A stretch of DNA of 57,426 nt, taken from assembly GCA_025058055.1 (NCBI GenBank), contig JANXEU010000026.1, positions 1 through 57,426 on the forward strand. Reading direction: 5' to 3'. Position numbers and translations under genes: made by a program. The DNA is from Candidatus Calditenuaceae archaeon (GTDB taxonomy: Archaea > Thermoproteota > Nitrososphaeria_A > Caldarchaeales > Calditenuaceae). How positions within the stretch are numbered: the stretch's first letter is position 1; each line of letters begins with the position of its first letter. Shown here one piece after another: positions 16,880-26,116 of this stretch. Under the pieces are notes generated by a model, which was given only the letters and a program-made list of their open reading frames with translations, did not search any database and had not been told where the DNA came from.

Positions 16880-17326
16880 ATGGCAAGGATGCACTCGAGA
16901 AGGCGTAGCAGGTCGGGGTCAAAACGGCCCATCTCGAGGTCTCCCCCGTCCTGGGTAACCGCAACACCAGAGGAGGTTGAGGAGCTGATCGTGAGCTACG
17001 CGAGGCAAGGCATGCCGCCTAGCGCGATCGGGATGACGTTGAGGGATCAGCACGGGATTCCGTTGGTGAGGACGATTACGGGCAAGAGCGTGTCGCAGAT
17101 CCTTAGGGAGCGCGGCCTCTCACAGGAGATCCCCGAGGACCTGATGAACCTGATCGAGCGGGCCAGGAGGATGCATGTCCATCTCCAGAACAACAGGTCA
17201 GACAGGTACAACAAGCACAGACTGCAACTCGTTGAAGCGAAGATTCACAGGCTAGTGAAGTATTACAAGAGGGTCGGCAGGATTCCGAAGGACTTCCAGT
17301 TCAGGACGTTGTACACTTACGCGTAG
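16880..17326 (+). CDS. rps15: 30S ribosomal protein S15
   Basis: MARMHSRRRSRSGSKRP...PSAIGMTLRDQHGIPLVRTITGKSVSQIL...RMHVHLQNNRSDRYNKHRLQLVEAKIHRLVKYYKRVGRIP. Confidence 0.98.
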   Translation: MARMHSRRRSRSGSKRPISRSPPSWVTATPEEVEELIVSYARQGMPPSAIGMTLRDQHGIPLVRTITGKSVSQILRERGLSQEIPEDLMNLIERARRMHVHLQNNRSDRYNKHRLQLVEAKIHRLVKYYKRVGRIPKDFQFRTLYTYA

Positions 17327-17512
17327 GTGGATAGGTTGCCTATCACAGAGGAGTCTACTGGCGTCATCTACGTCGTCTTAGGTCTTATCCTGCTGATCTT
17401 GGGGATCGCGGTAAGCTGGAGGCTCATCATCGAGCTGATCGGGGTCCTCGTCGCGGCTCTGGGCGTGATGCTTTTCGTAAGCGGCCTTCGGCGGCTCAAC
17501 GTGATCCGGTGA
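17327..17512 (+). CDS. Small two-TM protein, unknown
   Basis: 61 aa, two hydrophobic helices, directly follows rps15. Confidence 0.55.
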   Translation: MDRLPITEESTGVIYVVLGLILLILGIAVSWRLIIELIGVLVAALGVMLFVSGLRRLNVIR

Positions 17513-17521
17513 GGGCACTCT

Positions 17522-18025
17522 TTGGCGATCGCTCAGCTACCATTCGGGGCCCTCGACCTCACACTCGTCCTCCTAGGTCTGTTGCTGGTCCTCTTGGGTA
17601 GGAAGGTCCTGAAGTTGGCGGCGTTCTTGGCAACTGGTGCGCTCGGGGCCCTCCTGATACGGAACCTGCTACTTGGCAGGCTCTCACCGTTCCTGCTCGA
17701 TGTGGCCACACTCCTGTCGTTCGTCGGCTTAGGACTGGTCGGACTTCTGATTCTGAGAGTAGGAGCGGGCCTTGCGACCGCCCTCATCGCCTACTTCATC
17801 ACGACCTCCGTTGGTGCAGGCTTCGCGATAGCGCTGCTCGTTGCTTTGATGGCGTTCGTCGTCGGCTTTACCTTCCACGACCTCCTTCTGGCGATAGCCT
17901 CTGCCTCGGTCGGCGGCTACCTAGTCTACGTCGGATTGTTGGGGTTGGGTGCGGCCTCTCAGACAGCAGTCCTCATAGCTGGAGCTCTCATCGCAGGAGG
18001 CATCCTGCTCCAGTCTCGAAGGTGA
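17522..18025 (+). CDS. Multi-pass membrane protein, unknown
   Basis: 167 aa, very hydrophobic, about 7 predicted TM segments. Confidence 0.65.
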   Translation: MAIAQLPFGALDLTLVLLGLLLVLLGRKVLKLAAFLATGALGALLIRNLLLGRLSPFLLDVATLLSFVGLGLVGLLILRVGAGLATALIAYFITTSVGAGFAIALLVALMAFVVGFTFHDLLLAIASASVGGYLVYVGLLGLGAASQTAVLIAGALIAGGILLQSRR

Positions 18026-18136
18026 AGTCATGACCTTAACACGCGGGTGTGCGCCAGATGTAACCTCGGCACGTCTAACGGGTCACGGGCTAGACTCATG
18101 GTTAAATCCTTGAGGGAGAGATAACGATCGCGGCTC

Positions 18137-18898
18137 TTGAGGACCTTATTCGTCATAGGGACGGCCTCCTCGGGCAAATCGACCCTCACGTCGGCGCTTG
18201 TCGACTGGTTGAGGGAGAACGAGCAGACCGTGGCCACCGTCAACCTAGACCCTGCGGCTATAACACTGCCCTACGAACCCGACGTCGACATCAGAGAGAT
18301 GGTCGACTACGAGCGGATAATGGCGGTCAGAGGTGTTGGCCCAAACTCAGCCCTGATCTATTCGGTGAGGGAGGTTGCGCGTAACGTGGACGTCTTGGTG
18401 GAGGAGATAAAGGACCTGAACGTGGATTACCTTATCGTCGATACACCGGGTCAGATGGAGATCTTCGCGTTCAGGAAGGAGGGCGTGGTCATAACTAGAG
18501 CCCTCACGACAGAGAGGGGAGCCATCCTCTACCTGCTGGACCCGATCCTCTCGTACACGCCGAGGACCTTCGCGTCTTCCATGTTCCTAGCTGCCTCAGT
18601 GTACCTGAGGTTCGTGATGCCGATGATCATCATCGTGACCAAGACCGACGTGGTGCCGCGAAAGTACCTTTTGAGAATCTCGAGGTGGCTCAGCTCTCAG
18701 GAGGCTTATGAGATCGATCTCGATCGAAGGGGTGGAGGTGTGACGCTTCTGATGGCGAAGGAGGTCGCGAAGGCGGTCAGCGAGATTAGGGCGTTCGTTC
18801 CGCACGTCCTAGTCTCCTCGAAGGCCATGGAGGGACTTTCTGCCCTGCATATGGCTATAACTAGGACCTTCGGGGAAGGGGAGGACGAGCTGAGATGA
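18137..18898 (+). CDS. GPN-loop GTPase
   Basis: FVIGTASSGKSTLTSAL; VNLDPAAITLPYEPDVDIRE; GVGPNSALI (GPN motif); VDTPGQMEIF; VVTKTD-like IIIVTKTDVV. Confidence 0.95.
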   Translation: MRTLFVIGTASSGKSTLTSALVDWLRENEQTVATVNLDPAAITLPYEPDVDIREMVDYERIMAVRGVGPNSALIYSVREVARNVDVLVEEIKDLNVDYLIVDTPGQMEIFAFRKEGVVITRALTTERGAILYLLDPILSYTPRTFASSMFLAASVYLRFVMPMIIIVTKTDVVPRKYLLRISRWLSSQEAYEIDLDRRGGGVTLLMAKEVAKAVSEIRAFVPHVLVSSKAMEGLSALHMAITRTFGEGEDELR

Positions 18899-19788
18899 GC
18901 TACACAGAGTACAACGCGGAGGAGGAGCTCTACGAGGTGAGGGAGAGGATCAAGGAGCTTCAGGAGAAGGTGAGCGAGGTCAAGGAGGAGGCCCTCAAGC
19001 ACTACAAGGCCAAGAACGCGATCTGGGAAGAGATGGGTAAGATAAGGGATCAGGTGGCCAACCTAAAGGCCGAGAAGATCTCGTTGGTCGATGCGACCAG
19101 AAAGCTCAGAGTGGAGGTGAGGAAGCTAAGGGAGGAGCTGCTCAACCAAGTCTTCGAGATCAGGAGCAAACGCGGTGAGATCAAGGGCCTGATGAAGAGG
19201 GTCGACGTCGAGAAGATACGGAAGAGGCTCGACGAGATCGATCTTTACCTTGCAGCCCACAGGGTCAGGAGGGAGGAGGAGAGGAGACTGTTCGAGGAAG
19301 CCTCGAGGCTCGAAGCGATGCTCACGGAGTACGAGAAGGCCCTCAAGATCAACGAGGAGCTCCTCAAGCTGTATCCTGATGTCGAGCAGAAGAAGAGGGA
19401 GCTTGACGCTAAGCGTGGTGAGCTCGACAACCTCAACGGTCGACTTTCTGCGATCAACAACGAGCTGAAGGTGCTGAACGCCAAGTACGACGAGCTCAAG
19501 GCCAAGTACGAGGACGTCAAACAGAAGTACCTCCAGCTCAAGAACGCATGGGACAGGTACGAGGCCGAGAGTATACTTCTGATTTCCAAGGTGTACGACC
19601 TCAGGAAACTCCTCAGGGCCGAGAAGGAGGAGCTTTGGAAGCGCAGGGTCTCTACTGTGAAGGAGAAGAAGAAGAAAGAGGCCCTCGAGAAGCTGGAGAA
19701 GGGAGAGAAGGTAGATTTCGACGAGCTCAAGCTTCTGGTAGAGGACGAGGACTTCTTCGTCTACTTCGGAAGTTCAGAGTCGTCCTAA
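18895..19788 (+). CDS. Coiled-coil protein (COG1340-like)
   Basis: Almost continuous heptad, Lys/Glu-rich; ATGA overlap with the GPN GTPase gene. Confidence 0.85.
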   Translation: MSYTEYNAEEELYEVRERIKELQEKVSEVKEEALKHYKAKNAIWEEMGKIRDQVANLKAEKISLVDATRKLRVEVRKLREELLNQVFEIRSKRGEIKGLMKRVDVEKIRKRLDEIDLYLAAHRVRREEERRLFEEASRLEAMLTEYEKALKINEELLKLYPDVEQKKRELDAKRGELDNLNGRLSAINNELKVLNAKYDELKAKYEDVKQKYLQLKNAWDRYEAESILLISKVYDLRKLLRAEKEELWKRRVSTVKEKKKKEALEKLEKGEKVDFDELKLLVEDEDFFVYFGSSESS

Positions 19789-19792
19789 AGGA

Positions 19793-20656
19793 TCACTTTA
19801 TCCCGAGAAGCTCGGCGCTGTTAACGTAGAACAACCTCTCCAACGTTTCACGTTTGAGACCGGCAGACCTGAACTGCTCCAAGCACTTCGCTGGGTTTAT
19901 CATGGGGTAATCGCTCCCGAAGAGAGCCTTGTGACGGAGCAAGGTGTCGACGTATCTCATCACGGTCTGAGGAATGTACTTCGGAAGCCAGCCCGAGAGC
20001 TCGATGTAGACGTTCTTCTTGTGAAGCGCTATCGCAAGTGCCTCCTCGTACCATGGCCAGCCGAAGTGAGCCATAATGATTTTGAGCTTGGGGAAGGTAG
20101 CGGCGACCTCATCGACGTAGATCGGCCTCCCGTAGTCGAGGCGCATCGACCCTCCTCCTGGCATCCCTGCACCGATCCCTGAGGTGCCCGTGTGGAACAG
20201 AACCGGGACCCCGTGCTGCGAGGCGACAGCGTAAACCGGATAGAGTCTTGAGTCGTTCGGTCTGAAGTCCTGGAGCTGTGGGTGTAATTTGAGTCCTTTT
20301 AGTCCGAGCCGAGTCAGAGCGTCCTCCAAGACCTCCTCGGCCCTCGGGTCATACGGATCTACGGTAGCGAAACAGACGAAGAAGTCGCCGTGCTCGTCCT
20401 GAACCTTAGACATCAGCTCGTTGGTATCGCCTCTGGTGCCCGTAAGTCTGTACGCGTCTATCGGTAGAAGGACTGCCCGAGTCACACCTTGCTGTTTCAG
20501 GTCGTCGATGACCTCTCCGATGCTACGCTCTGTGACCGTTGTCCTGAAGTACGCGCTGACCGATTCGATGAACGGTTTGAGAGTCGAGATGAACGAGCTG
20601 GACGGTAGGTGTACGTGAAAATCGAGTACGAGCTCCACGAGTTCTATCTCTCCCAA
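19793..20656 (-). CDS. Amidohydrolase family (TIM-barrel metal-dependent hydrolase)
   Basis: LDFHVHLP; LKGLKLHPQLQDFRPNDSRLYPVY; VPVLFHTGTSG; IIMAHFGWPWYEEAL; LFGSDYPM. Confidence 0.93.
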   Translation of the reverse strand: MGEIELVELVLDFHVHLPSSSFISTLKPFIESVSAYFRTTVTERSIGEVIDDLKQQGVTRAVLLPIDAYRLTGTRGDTNELMSKVQDEHGDFFVCFATVDPYDPRAEEVLEDALTRLGLKGLKLHPQLQDFRPNDSRLYPVYAVASQHGVPVLFHTGTSGIGAGMPGGGSMRLDYGRPIYVDEVAATFPKLKIIMAHFGWPWYEEALAIALHKKNVYIELSGWLPKYIPQTVMRYVDTLLRHKALFGSDYPMINPAKCLEQFRSAGLKRETLERLFYVNSAELLGIK

Positions 20657-20680
20657 CGCAGGAATAAACCTGTCTGAATT

Positions 20681-21826
20681 TCAGCCTCTGTGGCTAGCGG
20701 CCTCCTCGAGCTTTCTGAACCTAGGTTTCAGACGCTCCAAGATCTGAGGCAGAGTGGTGTACTCCATCTCTTCGTGGCCCAGCCTCGCGGGTTCGAACTC
20801 ACCCATCGTCCTGAGGTAAACGGCCATCTCAGCAGCCACTCGTCTACTGTAGTCGAAGAACGGGTCGTCGAAGAGGTCAGCCGGTTCCTTACGATCCACC
20901 CCAACGAGACGTCCATTCGAGATTTGCCAACCCATCGCGATCACCCTCGGAGGTCCGTCGAAGAAGGTGACAACGTTGTGACCCTTCCTGAAGGAGACCG
21001 GCATCAGAGGGCCTCTGTGTGAACCCCTCATCCACCCGCTGACTACAGGTGGGATCGCGAAGGCGCTGAGGATCTCTCCAACGGCTGGGAACCCAGCTTG
21101 AGCCCTAACAGCCAAGACGGGGTCGTCCTTCCCGACGTACCTTCCGGCGATCAGGCTCAGCCTCGTAGTGCTGGCGGCCGCTGCAGGCTCGTCATCGATA
21201 GCCCTGTAGACCATCGAGACCGCGTATCTGCCCGGAGTTCCCAGCAGGCCTACAAGGTCGTAGAGCTCCTCGGGTGCCTTGAGTATCACGGACTCAGACT
21301 CGATGAGGTCGAGCACCTCGAACTTGAAGCCCGTGTGGAGCTTCGGGTCGATCACCAGCCCCGCCGTGTTGTCAGGCGATGCGAACATCCTGTACAGAGG
21401 TACGTTCCAGGCGCCGGGCTCGGTCTTGTCGGCAGCGAAGACCACGATCGGTTCTGATGGCCGCTCCTCGAACTCAAGCTCTGCAACGCCTGGCCCTAAA
21501 CCTCTGATGTTGCCGCTGAAGGCATCGCTGAGGAGGTCCTGTCCTGCGCCGTAGAGTTTCAAGGGCTTCGCTACCTTTTCCGTGATCTCCCTGAACGTGC
21601 TCCACGCCAGTCCGTGAACCTCTGGGTCGTTGACTCCACGAGTGTGCGTCATGACGAGCACTATGTCGTCGCCGGCGTGAGTGACGTAGCCGCTCAGAAT
21701 CAGACCCGACTTCTCCGCCTCCTCGATCTTCCTGACCGCGTATGAGAGCATCTCAGCGTGAGGCCTGTGATGGCCCGCGACGCTTCCGACGTCTGCTTTT
21801 ATGACCGAGACGGTTACCCTCATCAA
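20681..21826 (-). CDS. fbp: Fructose-1,6-bisphosphate aldolase/phosphatase
   Basis: VSVIKADVGSVAGHHRPH; GAGQDLLSDAFSGNIRGLGPGVAE; FAADKTEPGAWNVPLYRMFASPDNTAGLVID. Confidence 0.98.
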   Translation of the reverse strand: MMRVTVSVIKADVGSVAGHHRPHAEMLSYAVRKIEEAEKSGLILSGYVTHAGDDIVLVMTHTRGVNDPEVHGLAWSTFREITEKVAKPLKLYGAGQDLLSDAFSGNIRGLGPGVAELEFEERPSEPIVVFAADKTEPGAWNVPLYRMFASPDNTAGLVIDPKLHTGFKFEVLDLIESESVILKAPEELYDLVGLLGTPGRYAVSMVYRAIDDEPAAAASTTRLSLIAGRYVGKDDPVLAVRAQAGFPAVGEILSAFAIPPVVSGWMRGSHRGPLMPVSFRKGHNVVTFFDGPPRVIAMGWQISNGRLVGVDRKEPADLFDDPFFDYSRRVAAEMAVYLRTMGEFEPARLGHEEMEYTTLPQILERLKPRFRKLEEAASHRG

Positions 21827-21888
21827 GGCTCTGGTTCATCAGCCAGATATAAGCGTCTCCTGCAGGCCTTCTCTCCGATTAGCGCGGT

Positions 21889-21905
21889 TAGATTAATAAA
21901 ATCTA
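21889..21905. promoter_or_regulatory. Candidate operator: 6-bp inverted repeat TAGATT-N5-AATCTA
   Basis: TAGATTAATAAAATCTA overlapping the AT-rich promoter region about 15 nt upstream of the winged-helix gene. Confidence 0.45.
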
Positions 21906-21918
21906 GTGTGGGACGGCT

Positions 21919-22398
21919 GTGATGACCAATCAAGAGGACTGGAGGTCGAAGAGGGGTCTGGTCCTCGCGTCGCTGTTGCAAGGCCCGCTCACCTCCTCGG
22001 AGATCACAAATCTCACAGGCCTTGAAAGGTCAGAGGTTGAAGCCATACTTCTCTCCCTCGCTGCAACTCGAATGGTCGAAGAGCGTGAAATGAAGGGCCT
22101 TCTCAGGAAAAAGACCGTATACTCCTTGACCGAGCTCGGTCGACAGGAGGCCGAGGCCGCGAAAAGGGAGCTCGAGAGGGTCGCGACGGAGATCAGAAGG
22201 AGAGCTGAGATCGGTGATGACGGGGGCCTTCAAGGTCTCCTGACCCAGTATCAGCTGTTGGTACCCATGCTGCTCAACCTTCACTTGATCGATTTGATGC
22301 TGCTTCAGGGCCTAGGATACGCCCTCGCTGGCGATCAGGGGCTCGACTTCGGCGAGGGCGGAGAAGAGGGTGGAGATGACGTAGACTACGAGTTCTGA
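21919..22398 (+). CDS. Winged-helix transcriptional regulator
   Basis: VLASLLQGPLTSSEITNLTGLERSEVEAILLSLAATRMVEEREMKGLLRKKTVYSLTELGRQEAE. Confidence 0.8.
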   Translation: MMTNQEDWRSKRGLVLASLLQGPLTSSEITNLTGLERSEVEAILLSLAATRMVEEREMKGLLRKKTVYSLTELGRQEAEAAKRELERVATEIRRRAEIGDDGGLQGLLTQYQLLVPMLLNLHLIDLMLLQGLGYALAGDQGLDFGEGGEEGGDDVDYEF

Positions 22399-22465
22399 GC
22401 CGCATTCTGCAACGAGCCCCCCGCTGCAGAGAACCCATTAATCGGTCTGGCCTGTTATCGTAAGA

Positions 22466-22999
22466 ATGGACGAGGGTCTGATCTGGAGGCTGTTATCGGC
22501 GCTCGCCTACGTCCTACCGGCCTACGTCGCAAACGGTGCCCCTGTGGTAGCGGTTAGGCTCGTGACGGCCACGCACCCGCTGGACTTCGGGAAGAAGTTC
22601 GTCGACGGTCGCAGGCTGTTAGGCGACGGCAAGACGCTCGAGGGTCTCGTGACAGGACTCGCGGCTGGCAGCTCGATCGGAGCTTTGATGTTCCTAGTGA
22701 ACCCGGCAGCCTTCAGGCACTTCACGGAACCGCTCCTGCTCTCGGCCGGTGCGATGCTCGGCGACGTGATGGGATCCTTCGTGAAGCGGCGCGCCGGAAT
22801 GGAGAGGGGAGCAGCGGTGCCGATAATGGATCAGCTCGGATTCCTCGTGACCTCTCTGCTACTCTGCTGGGCCCTCTTCGGAACGCCGCGTTGGGCCGAT
22901 CCCCTCACCATCGCGCTCCTCATGGCTGTCACCGGAGTCCTACACGTCGCGACCAACGCCGGCGCTTACCTTATGGGCCTGAAGGACAGGTGGTACTGA
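22466..22999 (+). CDS. carS: CDP-archaeol synthase (CarS)
   Basis: YVLPAYVANGAPVVAVR...HPLDFGKKFVDGRRLLGDGKTLEGLVTGLAAG...GDVMGSFVKRRAGMERGAAVPIMDQLGFL. Confidence 0.95.
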   Translation: MDEGLIWRLLSALAYVLPAYVANGAPVVAVRLVTATHPLDFGKKFVDGRRLLGDGKTLEGLVTGLAAGSSIGALMFLVNPAAFRHFTEPLLLSAGAMLGDVMGSFVKRRAGMERGAAVPIMDQLGFLVTSLLLCWALFGTPRWADPLTIALLMAVTGVLHVATNAGAYLMGLKDRWY

Positions 23000-23370
23000 T
23001 GTATCGTGTGACGTCGGTACGGACTAGGGCCATCTGCTCGGCGACCGAGTCGGAGGAGAAGGTTCTCAGGGCGGTATCGAACGCGCTTGGGAGAGAACTG
23101 AGTGAGGCAGCCCGATGGACCAAGACCACCGGGATCTTCGGGGAGCCACTCTCGGTTCTAGAGGTTGAGCTGAAGGGCAAGGACGCGGAGGCTGCTGCGG
23201 AAAGGTTGCTCTCTGCGCTGCCAGCGGGATACGCAAATGAGAGGTCTGAGGTCTCAGGGGGACACGAAGTGGTGCACATCAGGCTCGACAAGCAGGCGGC
23301 CTACTTGGGCGAGCTGGTCCTCTCGGAGAGGGACGCGATCAAGGTGGAGATCCGGAGGACGAGGACTTGA
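22999..23370 (+). CDS. RNA-binding domain protein (archaeal DUF54/COG1325-like)
   Basis: VRTRAICSATESEEKVLRAVSNAL...TTGIFGEPLSVLEVELKG; precedes RNase P genes. Confidence 0.8.
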   Translation: MYRVTSVRTRAICSATESEEKVLRAVSNALGRELSEAARWTKTTGIFGEPLSVLEVELKGKDAEAAAERLLSALPAGYANERSEVSGGHEVVHIRLDKQAAYLGELVLSERDAIKVEIRRTRT

Positions 23371-24056
23371 GGAGGTATTACGACTTGGGCCTCGCACCTG
23401 GTACACGATCCGACGCGACTCAGATGCTTCGCACAGCAAGGGAGCTGGGGTTTCACGGCGTCACCGTCGAGGTCGAGGACTCGGCGCTGGACGAGCTGCG
23501 TGCGTCGGCTGAAGGCATCGAGCTGTACAGCAGGACAACCCTAACCCCTAAATCACCCAACGATCTCTATCGCGAACTGCGCCGCGTCAGGTGGAGGCAT
23601 CACGTGATAGCGGTCAGAGTCTTCAGCAGAGAGCTACTGATGGCTGCCCTCAGGGATTCAAGGGTGGACCTAGTGGTGGCGCCGGTGAACCAAATGATCA
23701 CGATCGATCATCACGTAGCCGAGGTCTCTCGTAACGCAATAGAGCTGCAGTTCTCGAGTTTTCTGAAGAACCCAGAGGCCTTCGCAGCTTGGCTCCTCAG
23801 GTCCTCGAGGTGGATTGAGAGGAGACGGGTGACTGTCGTGGTGACCTCAGGAGCATCGAGGGAGCTCGAGATGCGGAGACCGATCCAGCTCGCCTCCCTG
23901 CTCGCAGGTATGGGGTTCAGAGTCGATCTCGCTCTCGACTCGGTCTCTAACGTTCCCTCAGCGATCGCGGTTGAGAACGCGAGGAGGCTACTCGGCCTGT
24001 CGGACTCCAGGGGCGTGTGGGTCCTTGAAGGTGAAGAGGAGGTACCTAGGAGTTAG
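23367..24056 (+). CDS. rnp3: RNase P protein component 3 (Rpp30)
   Basis: YYDLGLAPGTRSDATQMLRTARELGFHGVTVEVED...NARRLLGLSDSRGVW; operon position between DUF54 and Pop5. Confidence 0.88.
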   Translation: MRRYYDLGLAPGTRSDATQMLRTARELGFHGVTVEVEDSALDELRASAEGIELYSRTTLTPKSPNDLYRELRRVRWRHHVIAVRVFSRELLMAALRDSRVDLVVAPVNQMITIDHHVAEVSRNAIELQFSSFLKNPEAFAAWLLRSSRWIERRRVTVVVTSGASRELEMRRPIQLASLLAGMGFRVDLALDSVSNVPSAIAVENARRLLGLSDSRGVWVLEGEEEVPRS

Positions 24057-24357
24057 GGTCAGGTCAGCTGGTGAGGGCCCTTCTCTGAGGTATGTTCACG
24101 GCGAGATATTGAGGGCACTCGCTCAGCTCTTCGGTCAGGTCGGGACTGCCAGAGCAGCGATCAAGCTGATGTGGTCAGACGAGTCCCTCGGAGTGCTGAT
24201 CATCAGGTGCTCGCTCGGTTCGCTCTGGAAGGTCTTGCTCGCGATATCTACCGTCTCGACCGTCGAAGACCGTGCGGTTGCCCTCGATGTGGTGACAACC
24301 TCCGGTTCGGTACGGAAGGTGAAGGAGAGGTTGAGCGCGGCTCCTAATCACTCCTGA
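24031..24357 (+). CDS. rnp2: RNase P protein component 2 (Pop5/Rpp14)
   Basis: VKRRYLGVRVRSAGEGPSLRYVHGEILRALAQLFGQVGTARAAIKLMWSDESLGVLIIRCSLGSLWKVLLAISTV; GTG (24031) or TTG (24025) start. Confidence 0.88.
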   Translation: MKRRYLGVRVRSAGEGPSLRYVHGEILRALAQLFGQVGTARAAIKLMWSDESLGVLIIRCSLGSLWKVLLAISTVSTVEDRAVALDVVTTSGSVRKVKERLSAAPNHS

Positions 24358-25232
24358 GCCCTTCCACACCTCTGACAGAAGACCCCTTCCTCAAGCATCC
24401 TGAAACCGCAGAACCTACAATACTTCATCGACGGCCCCTCTAATTCCATTTCCCTCCTCCTCTCGAACCTCTTCGCGATCAGTACGGCAGTCTCGGTCAG
24501 CGCGATCATCGGCAGAAAAAGCACAGTGTTCGCGACCAACCATCCGTCAGGTGTAATGAGGGCGATCGCGATGTAGAGCAGCCCGTACACGTAGAGCCTG
24601 TTTTTGGTGACGATCGAGGTGTTGACGATGCCGAGCCTCACCAGCAGCACGAAGATCGCGGGGACCGTGAAGAGGAAACCCATGAGCGCAACGGTCGCGA
24701 AGACCATGAAGTAATAATCGACCGCGGTGATGACGAACTCCGCACCTACGATCTCCGCGAAAATGTACATGAACCTGATCACGAGGGGCATGACGATGAA
24801 GTAACAGAACGTAGCGCCCAGGGTGAAAAGCGCGACGAAGGACGTCATGAAACCCCAGATCAGTCTTCTCTCGTGAGGGTAAAGGGCAGGGTCTACGTAC
24901 ATGTAAACTTCGTAGGCGATGACGGGAGACACGGTGATGAGGGCCATCAGCGCCGAAGCGACGAAGTATACCTCCAGCGGTGAGGTTACCGTCCCTGCGA
25001 TGATCCTGACACGGCCTTCGGCCAGCTGAAGCGTCCTCTCCAGTACCAAGTTGATGACGGGCACGTAGGTTCCGCTGAGGAAGCCCTCAGGATTGAGCTG
25101 AAACGTCAGCAGATCCCTTGGAAAGACCAGCCAGAATACGAGGGCTATCAGGAACGATAAGATGACTACCTTGACCCTGTTCCTCAGCTCTATCAGGTGC
25201 TCAAGGAACGTCATCTCGCGCTGGTTCTTCAT
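24348..25232 (-). CDS. tatC: TatC translocase subunit with C-terminal zinc ribbon
   Basis: REMTFLEHLIELRNRVKVVILSFLIALVFWLVFP...SPVIAYEVYMYVDPALYPHERRLI; C-term YCRFCGFRMLEEGVFCQRCGRAQE. Confidence 0.93.
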   Translation of the reverse strand: MKNQREMTFLEHLIELRNRVKVVILSFLIALVFWLVFPRDLLTFQLNPEGFLSGTYVPVINLVLERTLQLAEGRVRIIAGTVTSPLEVYFVASALMALITVSPVIAYEVYMYVDPALYPHERRLIWGFMTSFVALFTLGATFCYFIVMPLVIRFMYIFAEIVGAEFVITAVDYYFMVFATVALMGFLFTVPAIFVLLVRLGIVNTSIVTKNRLYVYGLLYIAIALITPDGWLVANTVLFLPMIALTETAVLIAKRFERRREMELEGPSMKYCRFCGFRMLEEGVFCQRCGRAQE

Positions 25233-25321
25233 CCACCTCTGCCGGTAGAGTTGCGCTAAAAGGTGTAACCCCTCCGGAACGGAGGCTTTTTCTCGTGAAG
25301 GTCTGGCCTGAATGACTTGAG

Positions 25322-26116
25322 TTGAGTCGGAGATCAGGCTGGACCGAGTCGACCGAGGTGCTATACTCGATGCTCTACGAGGCTGTTAGGTCGAACCCGA
25401 ACTATCAGCAGCTGAAGACGAAGGCGGCGGAGCTCGTGACGGCCAATCCGAGAATAGACTCGATGAGGCTCTCCGAGATCCTGAGGATCCCGAGGGGCGT
25501 GGCGTTGGTCTTGCTGAGGGCAGTTAGGCTCTGGTATCACGAGGTCTCTGATGAGGTGAGGCTGTGCAGACACGTGATCCCTAGGTACAGGAAGGCGGGC
25601 GTCGGAGGGACGTTCGACAGGCTTCACGTCGGACACGTAGCGCTGCTCAACGCCGCGTTCAGGGAGGCCGAGAGGGTGTTCATAGGTCTAGTTTCGGATG
25701 AGTTCGCGCGGAGCGCGGGGAAGAAGGACACGCTCAACTACGAAGAGAGGAAGGATGTGCTCGAGGGGGAGCTGCGGAGATGGGGTTGGATCGAGAGGGC
25801 TGAGATCGCAGAGCTCGATGACCCATACGGCCCTCCCCTGACAGACGAGAGTTTCGACGTAGTGATCGGTAGCCCCTTCACGTTAGCGAACTGTCTGAAG
25901 ATCGCGGTTGAAAGGATAGCCGCGAGCAGGCAGCCTATCGCGGTGGAGGTGGGCCCGATAGTTTTAGCGGAGGACGGCTCACCGGTCTCGAGCACCCGGA
26001 TCAGAGCCGGCGAGATAGACAGACATGGCAGACTCACAGGATCCCGAGTAACATCATCACGGCACACACAACAACGACCGCCCCTAAGGCCCAAGGTCTC
26101 CCCGCCCTCACCCTGA
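25322..26116 (+). CDS. coaD: Phosphopantetheine adenylyltransferase, archaeal type, with N-terminal extension
   Basis: KAGVGGTFDRLHVGHVALLNAAFREAERVFIGLVSDEFA...YEERKDVLEGELRR...VVIGSPFTLANCLKI...SSTRIRAGEIDRHGRL. Confidence 0.92.
   Translation: MSRRSGWTESTEVLYSMLYEAVRSNPNYQQLKTKAAELVTANPRIDSMRLSEILRIPRGVALVLLRAVRLWYHEVSDEVRLCRHVIPRYRKAGVGGTFDRLHVGHVALLNAAFREAERVFIGLVSDEFARSAGKKDTLNYEERKDVLEGELRRWGWIERAEIAELDDPYGPPLTDESFDVVIGSPFTLANCLKIAVERIAASRQPIAVEVGPIVLAEDGSPVSSTRIRAGEIDRHGRLTGSRVTSSRHTQQRPPLRPKVSPPSP

Noticed and set aside
19245-19730. 161-aa Ser-rich minus-strand ORF
   Set aside because: Antisense of the Lys/Glu-rich coiled-coil gene; Ser/Phe-rich composition is the expected shadow of GAG/AAG codons.
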